Assembly (NCBI RefSeq): GCF_000015285.1
Contig: NC_008709.1
Span: 2,542,001-2,606,000, forward strand
DNA: 64,000 bases
Direction of reading: 5' to 3'
From: Psychromonas ingrahamii 37
Lineage (GTDB): Bacteria > Pseudomonadota > Gammaproteobacteria > Enterobacterales > Psychromonadaceae
The notes under the pieces: generated by a model
What the model saw: only the letters and a program-made list of their open reading frames with translations
Databases searched by the model: none
Told to the model about the DNA's origin: nothing
In this document: positions 55,690 to 64,000 of the stretch, in pieces
How positions within the stretch are numbered: position 1 is the stretch's first letter
How the letters are laid out: each line of letters starts with the position of its first letter
Translations under genes and position numbers: made by a program

Positions 55690-56043
55690 AAAAATAGGAT
55701 GCTTTATTGATTTGTTATGGTGCGCGGGTGGTAACATTTATGATCAATCATTTTGAATTATTTACTCTGCGCCAACCCTTTGATCCTACGCAAGATAAGT
55801 CCGCTCCTGCTGCTACATTTAAAATGCCAGGGTTTTATAAGATAGTTCGCCATCCTGTTCAGACCGCGATACTTATTCTAGTGTGGGCCGTACCAATGTC
55901 AACAGCCAGTCACTTAGTTTTTGCAGTTGGTATTAGTATTTAACGGTTTGTATTTTGAAGAAAAAGGCTTAAGCAAAGAATTTGGTGATACCTGCTTAGA
56001 TTACATGCAGTGGGTTAAAAGAGTGATTGCATTTATTGTCTAG
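55690..56043 (+). pseudogene. Decayed isoprenylcysteine-methyltransferase-like gene (MddA/NnrU group)
   Basis: FMINHFELFTLRQPFD, KMPGFYKIVRHPVQTAILIL and SHLVFAVGISI match the C-terminal half of membrane methyltransferases of the MddA (methanethiol S-methyltransferase) group. The frame stops at 55943 and the expected sequel, YFEEKGLSKEFGDTCLDYMQ, follows one frame over to a stop at 56043. The N-terminal membrane segments are missing. It is a frameshifted fragment. Confidence 0.65.
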
Positions 56044-56176
56044 CGGTAAAAAAATCACAGTGAAACAGTGAAATAAGCATCGATTCACTTTATTGATATC
56101 AATAAATTAATACCTGTACTTGGGCTCTTTCTTGGGTATGATTGAAATTTAACTTCGTCATAAGGCTTTCCCCATT

Positions 56177-57568
56177 TTGCCAGAAACTTCTACTGAAAAT
56201 GCTGCTGTTGCCAAATTTGCATTAATAATTGTTTGTCTCGGTTCCATTATTGGGCCTATGGGAATGGCCTCTGTGAACATCGCTATCCCAGATTTAGCAT
56301 CTGATTTACAGGCCAATGCCAAGATGGTTTCGTGGCTACCCACACTGTTTATATTGAGCAGTGTGATATTTATGCTGCCTGCTAGCAAGTTGGCAGACAA
56401 CTACGGAAGAAAGCGGATCTATGCCTATGGCCTGACCTTAAATGCATTTTCCTCTCTTATGTGTGGACTTGGCACCAGTATCGAATGGGTGCTGTTTTGG
56501 CGATTTGTACAAGGTGCTGCGTCGGCAATGATTTTTGGTCCGGGTATAGCGATTATTACATCGGTTACGCCTTCCCATAAACGAGGTGCCGCTCTTGGTA
56601 TAGCTGCTGCATGTATTTATGTTGGATTAACTGTTGCACCAGCAGTGGGGGGGTGGCTAACTGAATTATGGGGCTGGCGTTCGGTATTTCTATTTCAGGT
56701 ACCTATCGTAATTGCACTTTTATTGTTAATTAAAATGCGCTTGTCAGGTGAATGGAAGAATGATAAAAAAACCCAATATGACTGGTGGGGAACATTTATT
56801 TTTGCTGTGTTTGCATCATCGTTGGTATATGGGTTAAGTATCATATATAACAGTTTAGGGCTTGTGCTGCTTGGGCTATCGGCTATCAGTTTGGCACTTT
56901 TTATTTTACATCAGAGTCGCAGTCGCAGGCCGCTTATCCGTGTACAAATGTTCCGTGAAAATCGGCTGTTTTCCATGTCATTAACCACATCATTGTTTAT
57001 GTATGCCAGTAATTTTCCGCTGATATTTTTAATGAGTTTATATTTGCAATATGTAAAAGGCCTCAGTCCTTCACATGCCGGGCAGGTTATATTGGTTCAG
57101 GCATTGTCGATGGCGATAATGGCACCCTTGTCTGGCAGGCTGGCCGATAGATTTCAGCCTCGGGTGCTAACAACCCTTGGTTGTGTGATTGTTGCTTGTG
57201 GGCTGTTGGTGTTGAGCTGTATGAACACCCAAACCAGTGTGACTTATATTACCAGTTCGTTTCTATTGATTGGGATCGGCTTTGGTTTGTTTTCTACTCC
57301 CAATAATAACGCTATTATGGGCGCGGCTAAGAGTCATGAGGTGGGTGCGGCTTCAGCATCGATGAATCTTGCGCGAACCATAGGCAATCTTTTGGGAATG
57401 AGTCTAGTGAATCTTATGGTACATTTCTATCTGGGTAATGCTCAGTTTACACCAGAGCAGAACCCAATACTTATAAAAACAGTTGAGATGGCATTAAATA
57501 TGTCTCTGGCATTTGTTGTAGTAGCCTGCGTAATATCGGTTTTACGTGGTAAATCAAAATCTGACTAA
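56177..57568 (+). CDS. MFS drug-resistance-type transporter (DHA2 group)
   Basis: 463 residues, about 14 membrane helices. The first-loop motif ASKLADNYGRKRIY, the export motif C-like stretch GIAAACIYVGLTVAPAVGGW and the late GFGLFSTPNNNAIMGAA are typical of DHA2 proton-drug antiporters. The start is a TTG after AAGG, with an in-frame stop 24 bases upstream, so there is no better start. No regulator is adjacent; the 75-codon frame downstream on the other strand is doubtful. Confidence 0.85.
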   Translation: MPETSTENAAVAKFALIIVCLGSIIGPMGMASVNIAIPDLASDLQANAKMVSWLPTLFILSSVIFMLPASKLADNYGRKRIYAYGLTLNAFSSLMCGLGTSIEWVLFWRFVQGAASAMIFGPGIAIITSVTPSHKRGAALGIAAACIYVGLTVAPAVGGWLTELWGWRSVFLFQVPIVIALLLLIKMRLSGEWKNDKKTQYDWWGTFIFAVFASSLVYGLSIIYNSLGLVLLGLSAISLALFILHQSRSRRPLIRVQMFRENRLFSMSLTTSLFMYASNFPLIFLMSLYLQYVKGLSPSHAGQVILVQALSMAIMAPLSGRLADRFQPRVLTTLGCVIVACGLLVLSCMNTQTSVTYITSSFLLIGIGFGLFSTPNNNAIMGAAKSHEVGAASASMNLARTIGNLLGMSLVNLMVHFYLGNAQFTPEQNPILIKTVEMALNMSLAFVVVACVISVLRGKSKSD

Positions 57569-58493
57569 TACGTCACTATTTTTGATCTACTTATGGATTA
57601 CTGTATCTAATTTGTTATATAAAGAAGTGTGAATTAATTAAATAGTACCTATTTCAGCTCAATTTATAAGAGCTTCTAAGGTGTCGCATATTGGGGCTGT
57701 TTGAATTTTTTTGGCCAGCCTGCAAAGCCGTAATGTTGTACTATCCATTCTTTACTGCATCGTAAATTGGAGACGTTAAAATTTTAATCTACGCCACGGA
57801 TAACCCCCCTTTTTTATACGACATAAAGGTACTGCCACTTAGATGGCCGCCATTAATTTCAGCATGATTATCGAAGACTTGTTTGTTGATCAATATATTT
57901 AAAGGACGCTGGTTCCAAGAGCACAAATATAGGTTTGCCAACACAGTATCCATATTTTCTCTTAGAGAAAGATCCATTTGGCTTTGAAAGTGTGCGACTG
58001 CACTGCAACAGCTCATCTTATGATCACTCTCTTATTGTGCATCCATATTGATATCGATGAGCGCTAATTCCAAAGATAAAAGCCACAAAATCCTCAGCAA
58101 TCTACTCATTCTAAAATACATGGCGTGGGTCATTTAACTATTGATGCAGTATTAGCCGTCACCGCTATATCGAATTCACTACCATTACGCACCATAAACC
58201 CAAAGTGTAATCACTAAATTAACTTAACCACATTATTTTGGCTTGAATACACAGGAAAGACGAAAGCCTACCTTGCTTTTTCAACCCGGTTACGGCATTT
58301 TTTAGCAAGATAGAGCGCCTTTGCCCATTTCATTGTTGCACTCCGGTATATTCAACTAATACACTAGAGCGACTTGCTGTAGGGTTAGATTCTATTGTAA
58401 TGATAATCGTTGTACAGCCCATTATGTATAGATAAAGTGGTTGCTTTAGACTTTTGATATTACGCTTTTTTAAAATAACGAGGTTGTTAATTA
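57569..58493. promoter_or_regulatory. Long intergenic region with a possible Fur box (58396-58414)
   Basis: TGTAATGATAATCGTTGTA at 58396-58414 matches the 19-base Fur consensus at 14 positions, 80 bases before the ghrA-like start. A 75-codon minus-strand frame (57789-58016, starting MSCCSAVAHFQSQ) has no family I know and only a weak ribosome site, so I do not call it as a gene. The rest shows nothing. Confidence 0.45.
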
Positions 58494-59435
58494 ATGAAAT
58501 ATATTGTACTGATCACCAATATGGATGCACAAATTGAGCAACAATGGTTAGCGGTATTACAGAAAAGATTACACAATGAAAAAATTCTTTTACCCGATCA
58601 GATAACAGCTGTTCAGGCACAACAGATTGATATTGCAATAGTGGCCAATCCTGATCCGAAAGTTGTTGCACGATTTCCCAATTTAATCTGGATTCAAAGC
58701 TTATGGGTTGGTGTTGAAAAGTTGATCACCACATTACCTCTGGATAAAATAAAGCTGGTTAAATTAAATGATCCGCACCTTACACAAACAATGGCTGAAG
58801 CGGTACTCGCATGGACACTCTATTTACAGCGCAATATGCCTGAATACACCCTGCAGCAAGCACAAAAAAAATGGCAGCCAATCCCCTATAAAAGTCCTCA
58901 AGAAACACGTGTTTCAATATTGGGTGCGGGTACTTTGAGCATGGCAGCGGTCAATATCTTAAATCGGCATGGTTACCCTGTTTGTTGTTGGAGCCGCAGC
59001 GCAAAAAAACTTACCAGCGGTCACCATTTCACCGGAAAATCCGGCTTGCAGTCAATGCTACGTAAAACCGATATTTTGATCAATTTACTGCCTTTAACCC
59101 CCACTACCCACCACCTTATTGATGATAATTTATTAAAGAATTTACCTAAAGGAAGCCGCTTTATAAATTTCTCACGCGCGGCAGTCGTCGATACTAAAGC
59201 GTTATTAGCACTATTGGATGAGTCACATATTGCACATGCTGTACTGGATGTTTTTGACCAGGAGCCATTGCCCGTTACAAGCAAGATTTGGCAACATTCA
59301 AACATCACCGTTTTGCCGCATATTTCGGGGCCAACAGATATCAATAGCGCAGCTGGTATTGTGGCTGAAAATATAAAAAACTATCGAGCAACAAATATCA
59401 TTCCCGATGCCGTCGACAGTGAGCAAGGTTATTGA
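58494..59435 (+). CDS. D-2-hydroxyacid dehydrogenase, GhrA-like glyoxylate/hydroxypyruvate reductase
   Basis: 313 residues, the size of E. coli GhrA (312). The NAD(P) site is VSILGAGTLSMAAVNILNRH, somewhat altered from GxGxxG. Catalytic segments are FINFSRAAVVDTKALLALLD (Arg), AVLDVFDQEPLP (Glu) and VLPHISGPTD (His). It reduces glyoxylate or hydroxypyruvate with NADPH. GAGG lies before the ATG. A possible Fur box precedes it. Confidence 0.88.
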   Translation: MKYIVLITNMDAQIEQQWLAVLQKRLHNEKILLPDQITAVQAQQIDIAIVANPDPKVVARFPNLIWIQSLWVGVEKLITTLPLDKIKLVKLNDPHLTQTMAEAVLAWTLYLQRNMPEYTLQQAQKKWQPIPYKSPQETRVSILGAGTLSMAAVNILNRHGYPVCCWSRSAKKLTSGHHFTGKSGLQSMLRKTDILINLLPLTPTTHHLIDDNLLKNLPKGSRFINFSRAAVVDTKALLALLDESHIAHAVLDVFDQEPLPVTSKIWQHSNITVLPHISGPTDINSAAGIVAENIKNYRATNIIPDAVDSEQGY

Positions 59436-59750
59436 TTGTTGATACTGCTTAGCAATAATAGGGCAAGTTTTTAGATAAACTGCTCATAAATAACGCCGAT
59501 ATTTTCAGCCGCTATTAACCTCCGGATTAAGACTCAACTAATTTGTGAAGTATCTTGTAATAGAGTATCAAATTAGTTAATTTTATCGCCGTCAAAACAG
59601 GCCTATTTTGGCTTACTCACGAGAGAATTTGAGCGTCAGCTATTAGTGCGCGCAAACGGCAAGATGCGGGCATGGGTGTTTTCCAAGAGAGTTGTCACTT
59701 AAATTTTATCTTAAGGCCACTTTACACATTTTAAATAACAGGAAGTCTTT
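59436..59750. other. Intergenic, nothing certain
   Basis: 315 bases. A plus-strand frame ending at 59701 (TREFERQLLVRANGKMRAWV) looks coding in composition but has no start and no family that I know; it may be a relic. Confidence 0.3.
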
Positions 59751-60389
59751 ATGCATCTTTGTCCCTTATGTTCATCAAATCAGACTCAGTTCTATTTTGA
59801 AGACAAGAATCGCTGCTATTTCCAGTGTTCCCGCTGTGAGTTGGTCTTTGTACCCGAGGAGCAGAGGCTCAATGCAGTAAGTGAGAAAGCCCATTATGAT
59901 CAGCATGAGAATGACCCAGATGATCAGGGGTATCGGCACTTTTTATCACGCTTATCCTTGCCTCTTCTTGAAAGGATAGATTCAGACACTGCAGGATTGG
60001 ATTTTGGCTGCGGACCGGGGCCTGCATTGGCACATATGCTGCGCGAAGCTGGACACAATATTGCGCTATACGATATTTACTATCAACCCGATACCGATGT
60101 GCTGGAAAAAACCTATGATTTTGTGACTGCGACAGAGGTGATAGAACACCTTTATGATCCTAAAAATATATGGTCACAATGGTTAAATTTAGTTAAGCCG
60201 GGTGGTTGGATAGGAATAATGACGAAACAGGTGATAGACCTTGAAGCATTTTCGCGCTGGCACTATAAGAATGACCCTACCCATGTCTGCTTTTTTAGCC
60301 GGGCGACTTTTCGCTATCTGGCAGAGCGTGACAAGCTTAAATTAGAATTCATTGGAAATGATGTGGTTTTACTGAGAAAACCTCATTAG
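59751..60389 (+). CDS. SAM-dependent methyltransferase with N-terminal zinc motif
   Basis: 212 residues. The front has a CPLC...CSRC zinc-ribbon pattern (HLCPLCSSNQ, YFQCSRCELVFVP). The methyltransferase core follows: LDFGCGPGPALAHML is the SAM-binding motif I, YDFVTATEVIEHLYDPKNIW motif II/post II, and LVKPGGWIGIMTK motif III. The HYKNDPTHVCFFSRATFRYL segment is conserved in class I Methyltransf_23-type proteins. The target is unknown. AGGAAG precedes the ATG. Confidence 0.88.
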   Translation: MHLCPLCSSNQTQFYFEDKNRCYFQCSRCELVFVPEEQRLNAVSEKAHYDQHENDPDDQGYRHFLSRLSLPLLERIDSDTAGLDFGCGPGPALAHMLREAGHNIALYDIYYQPDTDVLEKTYDFVTATEVIEHLYDPKNIWSQWLNLVKPGGWIGIMTKQVIDLEAFSRWHYKNDPTHVCFFSRATFRYLAERDKLKLEFIGNDVVLLRKPH

Positions 60390-60672
60390 TGAGTCGAAAT
60401 ACGGTGTTTTTCAAGAAAGTTTCCTTGACCTTATTGCTCACTTGGCAATGCTGGTGCCCTGCACATTAATAGGCAGGATTTGATAACTCAGCTTATTAGT
60501 CTCAACAGTTATGACCAACCTCATGCTCGCTACTGGAAAAGGCGAGCGTAGCAATAGCTTAAATTCTCACTGTTTAAGGCACTTGGAAGCAGAAACCTTT
60601 GCTTTTTATGCTCTAATAAAAATTTTATCAGCCAATGCTTTAAAGTAATAAAAGAGTTAAATACCCGGTTTT

Positions 60673-61224
60673 TTACCTTCCAAGCATAGACATATCTATC
60701 TCCTCCGCCAACATTCTCAAAGCATCAGATTGGTTTACCAGAACCAAGATGCTCGCAATCGCACCTTTTAATTGCTCATGAGCTGAAAAATCAGCCCACA
60801 GTTTCCGGATCATCTGATTAAAATTCATGTGCCGATTTGTCATATTTGACTGGTAGGCGACGCCTAACAACTGCCGTATAGCATTTCTTGCTTCTGCTAT
60901 ACGCCCTTCCATCGGTTCTAAAACACTTAATACCGTATTCTGAGCTTCATAAATAATAGAAGTTGCAACGGACAGTTGCCGTTTCTTTTTAGATATTTTG
61001 GGATCAGTGGCGTAAGAGGCAGCAATAATTTTGCTACGTAAACCCGCTATTTCTGCACACTTAGAAATATTATATTTTTTCATTACCTCTTCAGTATCAA
61101 GCAACCATTGATTAAAATCGCCAAGAAAACGCAACTCTTTATTGGCTGATTTTGTGACCAGATCAGGGATAAATAAACATTGCTTTAGCAAATCCTCATA
61201 CGCGTCGATGTAGGAGTATTTCAT
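60673..61224 (-). CDS. Helical protein of unknown function, third gene of the DUF2589 operon
   Basis: 183 residues, mostly alpha-helical, without signal, membrane segment or recognised motif. The C-terminus (LWADFSAHEQLKGAIASILV, LRMLAEEIDMSMLGR) resembles a helical bundle. Its ATG comes two bases after the stop of the preceding gene, so the two are translationally coupled. I do not recognise a family; its function must be tied to the two genes upstream. Confidence 0.7.
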   Translation of the reverse strand: MKYSYIDAYEDLLKQCLFIPDLVTKSANKELRFLGDFNQWLLDTEEVMKKYNISKCAEIAGLRSKIIAASYATDPKISKKKRQLSVATSIIYEAQNTVLSVLEPMEGRIAEARNAIRQLLGVAYQSNMTNRHMNFNQMIRKLWADFSAHEQLKGAIASILVLVNQSDALRMLAEEIDMSMLGR

Positions 61225-61226
61225 AA

Positions 61227-61961
61227 TTACTCTACCATCAATTTGGAGACTATATTACCATCAGCATCTTCCATCACCTGCCACTCCATACTCTCTTCAG
61301 TAATCTTCATCTTAATATAAAGCAGAGTTTCCGGCTTTTTTTCTCTCAGTTTATCACTCTCAACCGTTATTTTGGCACTTTCAATTTTTCCAGCTACTGC
61401 TCTTTTTTTTATTGCCGGTTGAAGCTGTTTTACCAAATTCATCATGAGTTTTTCTTTGATTTTCTCATCATTCATATTATTTTTTTTAAGCGTTTCATCA
61501 AAAATAACACGCCCTTTTTTATCACTGATGATCGTTTCTATTGCAATATCAGACACCGTTTCACTAAAACTCTCCAACGATATTTTTATCTCTGCGCCAC
61601 TTTTTATTGATTTTTCCAAACTATCAATTTGCAAATAAATTGATTTTCTTAAAGATGTTGAAATCTCCCTGTTAAAGCTCGACACTTTAAAAATATTTTT
61701 CACCTCTGCATACGTAATGGCATAAAATAATGTATTATCAATGGGTTGATAATCTTTCTCAACAGTCATTTCCAGTTCATCGATAGCAATAGGGATAGTC
61801 AACTCAGTATCATCTATCTTCATTCTGGGAATGGAAAAATGCTTTAACAACTCATCTTCAGCGTACATCTTGGCAATATTGGCAGACTCCACATCGGCGA
61901 TGACCCGTGCATAGTTCAAATCTTTTACCAGAGAGCCTAAATAATCTTTTAACGTTGGCAT
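61227..61961 (-). CDS. DUF2589-operon partner protein
   Basis: 244 residues from the ATG of MPTLKDYLGSL, which has AAGGAA seven bases upstream. The opening (LVKDLNYARVIADVESANIA, then LKHFSIPRMKIDDTELTIPI) is of a kind often encoded beside DUF2589 proteins. A middle with alternating charged strands and helices follows. No catalytic motif is seen. It is separated from the DUF2589 gene by a 120-base gap with two hairpins and coupled to the next gene. It is probably a structural or scaffold partner; this is inference. Confidence 0.7.
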   Translation of the reverse strand: MPTLKDYLGSLVKDLNYARVIADVESANIAKMYAEDELLKHFSIPRMKIDDTELTIPIAIDELEMTVEKDYQPIDNTLFYAITYAEVKNIFKVSSFNREISTSLRKSIYLQIDSLEKSIKSGAEIKISLESFSETVSDIAIETIISDKKGRVIFDETLKKNNMNDEKIKEKLMMNLVKQLQPAIKKRAVAGKIESAKITVESDKLREKKPETLLYIKMKITEESMEWQVMEDADGNIVSKLMVE

Positions 61962-61981
61962 ACTATTTCCTTGTAGTTTTA

Positions 61982-62067
61982 AAATGCCTAACCCAGATAA
62001 ATGACGCACATTCGGCCATTATCTGGATCAGGCATTTATGATGAAAACTCGGCTCTCGGGTTTTCAT
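61982..62067. other. Two consecutive intercistronic hairpins
   Basis: AAATGCCTAACCCAGATAA (61982-62000) pairs with TTATCTGGATCAGGCATTT (62019-62037) with two mismatches in 19. ATGAAAAC (62041-62048) pairs with GTTTTCAT (62060-62067). They fill the gap between the DUF2589 gene and its partner and may set the ratio of the two products. Confidence 0.7.
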
Positions 62068-62079
62068 AATGACCCATCT

Positions 62080-63006
62080 TTAATTTCCTGTTGGTTGAGC
62101 AACTATTGCATCTTCCAAAATACCCAATAGTTTTTCCATACCTGCTGGTATTTCATCCTGGGAAATCTTAATCTTCACACCAAGTTGATAGGTTTTATCA
62201 ACTTTACTGCCCTGTCTGCTAGTTCTTTGATAAGAAGCATTAACCTTGAAGTTAACCGATGAACTATATTTAACTTGAGCACTGGATTTTGCAAAAAGTG
62301 ATGTGATCACCCCAGAGCCGCCGCTCGCACTCCCCGATGTACTGGAGTTATATCCAAAACTCGTCGATCCTTTAAACTCAGAACCAACATTTGTAAACTC
62401 CATCGACGTTATTTTCGCATTGAAATTAATTTCCCCCTCTTCAACTCTAATAAACGGAATGGGTAACATTGTTAAAATAGGCACTTCCAACTGCATCTCA
62501 GCAAAGACAGCCGGCACCGCATCTTTATCTTCAGTTGTAACAGTTACCGCAAGTCCTGTACCACCAGCAACAGAAACGGTAGTACTTCCATCATAACCAC
62601 TGCCAGCATTGGTCACATTAATCGCTGTTACTGCACCACTGCCATTAACTGTCGCTGTTGCTCTGGCATCAGTCCCGACGCCTGCAATAGTCACTGCAGC
62701 ACCTTCGGTATAACCAGAGCCCCCATTAGTAACGGCAATACCTGTAATTCTACCTTTGATAGCCGCTTCATAGGGCGAGACCATTTTAGGATATTTAAAA
62801 TTAACGTAAACGGGTGTTCCAGGCGTCACTTCACCCGTTGTCTCATCCTCAGAATCCGGCGTAAAGCCGACTGATTTTATAAAATCAACGGTTGAAAGAG
62901 CCGCCTGAGCCTGCGCATCTACTATCGCGCCCAGCGGCCCTCCGATCATGCTTTGAAAATCGATACTTGAAAGTTCCTGTCCTGGGGAATAATTTGAAAT
63001 AGCCAT
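62080..63006 (-). CDS. DUF2589 protein with an inserted GSGY-repeat domain
   Basis: 308 residues from the ATG of MAISNYSPGQEL, with AGGAAAG six bases upstream. The ends make up a DUF2589 domain: FQSMIGGPLGAIVDAQAQAA, STVDFIKSVGF, VYVNFKYPKM and then LEVPILTMLPIPFIRVEEGE, INFNAKI, KVDKTYQLGVKIKISQDEIP, AGMEKLLGILEDAIVAQP. Between them, at about residues 75-165, are two beta repeats (TGIAVTNGGSGYTEGAAVTI and TAINVTNAGSGYDGSTTVSV) of a type common in phage and surface proteins. The family has no known function. The protein lacks a signal peptide. It is the first gene of a three-gene operon. Confidence 0.82.
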   Translation of the reverse strand: MAISNYSPGQELSSIDFQSMIGGPLGAIVDAQAQAALSTVDFIKSVGFTPDSEDETTGEVTPGTPVYVNFKYPKMVSPYEAAIKGRITGIAVTNGGSGYTEGAAVTIAGVGTDARATATVNGSGAVTAINVTNAGSGYDGSTTVSVAGGTGLAVTVTTEDKDAVPAVFAEMQLEVPILTMLPIPFIRVEEGEINFNAKITSMEFTNVGSEFKGSTSFGYNSSTSGSASGGSGVITSLFAKSSAQVKYSSSVNFKVNASYQRTSRQGSKVDKTYQLGVKIKISQDEIPAGMEKLLGILEDAIVAQPTGN

Positions 63007-63832
63007 AATACTTTCCTCGCATTTAACATTAACGCAAATCGAATGCTCTGCTGGTGCACTCCAATACGGTTTAAAATAAAAACTCAGTATTGATAACAAC
63101 AATCATCTTATTTCAGATAAAATCCGAATAGGATTATTGTTAAGTAACACCCTATAGAGCCTATAGAACCTAGAGGGCCTTACAAAGAGTATGGTACACT
63201 TACCAAGTAAGTAAAGATTATTTTTAGGGTTAGAAATACAAGTGAAAACAATATTAATAGTCAATTATACCGCCCCTAAAGGAGCAGACTTGTAAAGCCA
63301 AGTTGACCAGCCCCTTACCGGAGATGATAGATATGTTAAACGATATGTTGGATACAGATACCCAAGAATGAACTTATTTAGCTAAGAAGATGAGAGCTCA
63401 CTTGTGTGGCATGGTTTGGGCAGCATAGTTTGGACAACTTCTTATATAAAAGTGATTTTAATAAGAATGAACTGAGCATTAGCTGCCTTATTTTTCACTT
63501 TTCAAACGGCTACAAAAATTAGCATTTCGTTGAAAACTACAGAGTAATATTTAGGAATCCAATGTCTATTGTATTGTTTATGGTTAGTGACTCGAACTCC
63601 AAGAAAATATTATTGGCAGTAGAGGTAACAGTACAGTGGCTCAGTTTAATTAATAAGGCGCCTTAGAAACTAAAAATAAGTGACTAAATTAACTTAGGCA
63701 CTACTGATGATTATATTCGGGGAAAAGCGAGCATAACTGAGTCGAATTTAATGGAACAGATTACTATCTCACAGGTAAATACAAAAAAGAACTCTGATTG
63801 CTCGCTTTTTTGTCATGTTCAAAACCACTTTT
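63007..63832. other. Intergenic, only short frames
   Basis: About 825 bases that must contain the promoter of the DUF2589 operon. A GTG frame at about 63242 (VKTILIVNYTAPKGADL) stops after 17 codons, and an ATG at 63333 with GGAG upstream gives 12 codons. Neither is convincing. Confidence 0.3.
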
Positions 63833-64000
63833 TCAGGCTGAATATTCCGCACAAAATTCAATAAATGCATTTAAATTCATTGGCTTAGCGATAAAATAAC
63901 CCTGCGCTGTATCACACCCAATGCTCTTCATTGTATCCCAATCCTCCTGTGTCTCCACACCCTCGGCAGTGCTATTAACAAGTAGCTTTCGCGCCATGTT
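63833..64000 (-). CDS. C-terminal end of an EAL-domain protein (5' part outside window)
   Basis: 55 codons are visible, ending at TGA 63833-63835. The sequence (STAEGVETQEDWDTMKSIGC, DTAQGYFIAKPMNLNAFIEF) is the last part of an EAL c-di-GMP phosphodiesterase domain, with the catalytic Glu of AEGVET and the QGY loop intact, so it looks active at this end. Nothing can be said of upstream domains. Confidence 0.88.
   Translation of the reverse strand, partial: NMARKLLVNSTAEGVETQEDWDTMKSIGCDTAQGYFIAKPMNLNAFIEFCAEYSA

Noticed and set aside
57789-58016. 75-codon minus-strand ORF
   Set aside because: No recognised family, weak ribosome site and no neighbour to support it; left as part of an intergenic region.
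63242-63371. Short frames before the EAL fragment, one resembling a DsrE/flavin-type N-terminus
   Set aside because: They stop after 17 and 12 codons and have no continuing homologous frame.
63723-63815. Terminator for the EAL fragment from AAAAGCGAGCA and TGCTCGCTTTT
   Set aside because: The arms are about 65 bases apart with no compact stem, so it is not a convincing terminator.

Overview
The window looks like a chromosome segment of a cold or marine gammaproteobacterium of the Psychromonas/Moritella/Shewanella kind. The grounds are AT-rich intergenic DNA, many intact metabolic operons of gammaproteobacterial type, three EAL-domain genes, an aconitase A gene with a strong terminator, and dispersed short repeats and gene-cassette sites typical of marine gammas. 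Genus assignment is inference. No rRNA, tRNA, transposase, integrase or phage structural gene was recognised.

Layout. 1-1.6 kb: 3' part of a PAS-GGDEF-EAL protein whose catalytic motifs are degenerate. 1.8-4.3 kb: decayed accessory DNA with a GNAT gene, an orphan type I-F CRISPR array (five clear repeats plus a degenerate one, no cas genes), a nonsense-mutated small gene and a GNAT remnant cut off at a dispersed repeat. 4.6-11.5 kb: a glycerol-3-phosphate / glycerophosphodiester system (DeoR/GlpR-like regulator, ugpQ, then ugpB-A-E-C and a HAD phosphatase) with a multi-unit Pho box in front of ugpB. 11.7-15.4 kb: an Asp/Glu racemase, an SMP-30 lactonase and small proteins. 15.8-20 kb: an EAL-CBS phosphodiesterase and a helicase IV-like protein with a nuclease-like insert and C-terminal zinc ribbons. 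20.2-25 kb: an MDR fragment, an SDR and a circularly permuted GH3 beta-glucosidase. 25.5-29.3 kb: a DCC/SDR/CIA30 group and a Bax-type glucosaminidase lipoprotein.

29.5-32.5 kb: three attC-like sites on the minus strand with cassette-type genes, including a secreted protein of four beta-gamma-crystallin domains, and no integrase in view (CALIN-like). 33.3-36.3 kb: a trans-3-hydroxyproline dehydratase and a pyrroline-2-carboxylate reductase opposite a GntR regulator, with a perfect 16-bp palindrome between them. 37.3-42.2 kb: an octanucleotide tandem repeat, acnA preceded by a duplicated leader that creates a short upstream ORF, and a disrupted membrane-protein gene. 42.4-45.7 kb: a YdeP-like molybdoenzyme and FdhD. 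46.5-54.8 kb: a six-gene catabolic-looking operon (RidA, ketoglutarate-semialdehyde-type ALDH, M19 peptidase homologue, atypical BCCT transporter, two poorly known proteins) opposite a LysR regulator. 54.8-60.4 kb: decayed genes, an MFS transporter, a GhrA-like reductase behind a possible Fur box, and a methyltransferase. 60.7-63.0 kb: a three-gene operon built round a DUF2589 protein with an inserted repeat domain. 63.8-64 kb: 3' end of another EAL protein.

The least described units are the DUF2589 operon, the RidA/ALDH/M19/BCCT/DUF3726 operon and the cassette cluster carrying the multi-crystallin protein. All assignments come from reading the sequence; no database search was run.
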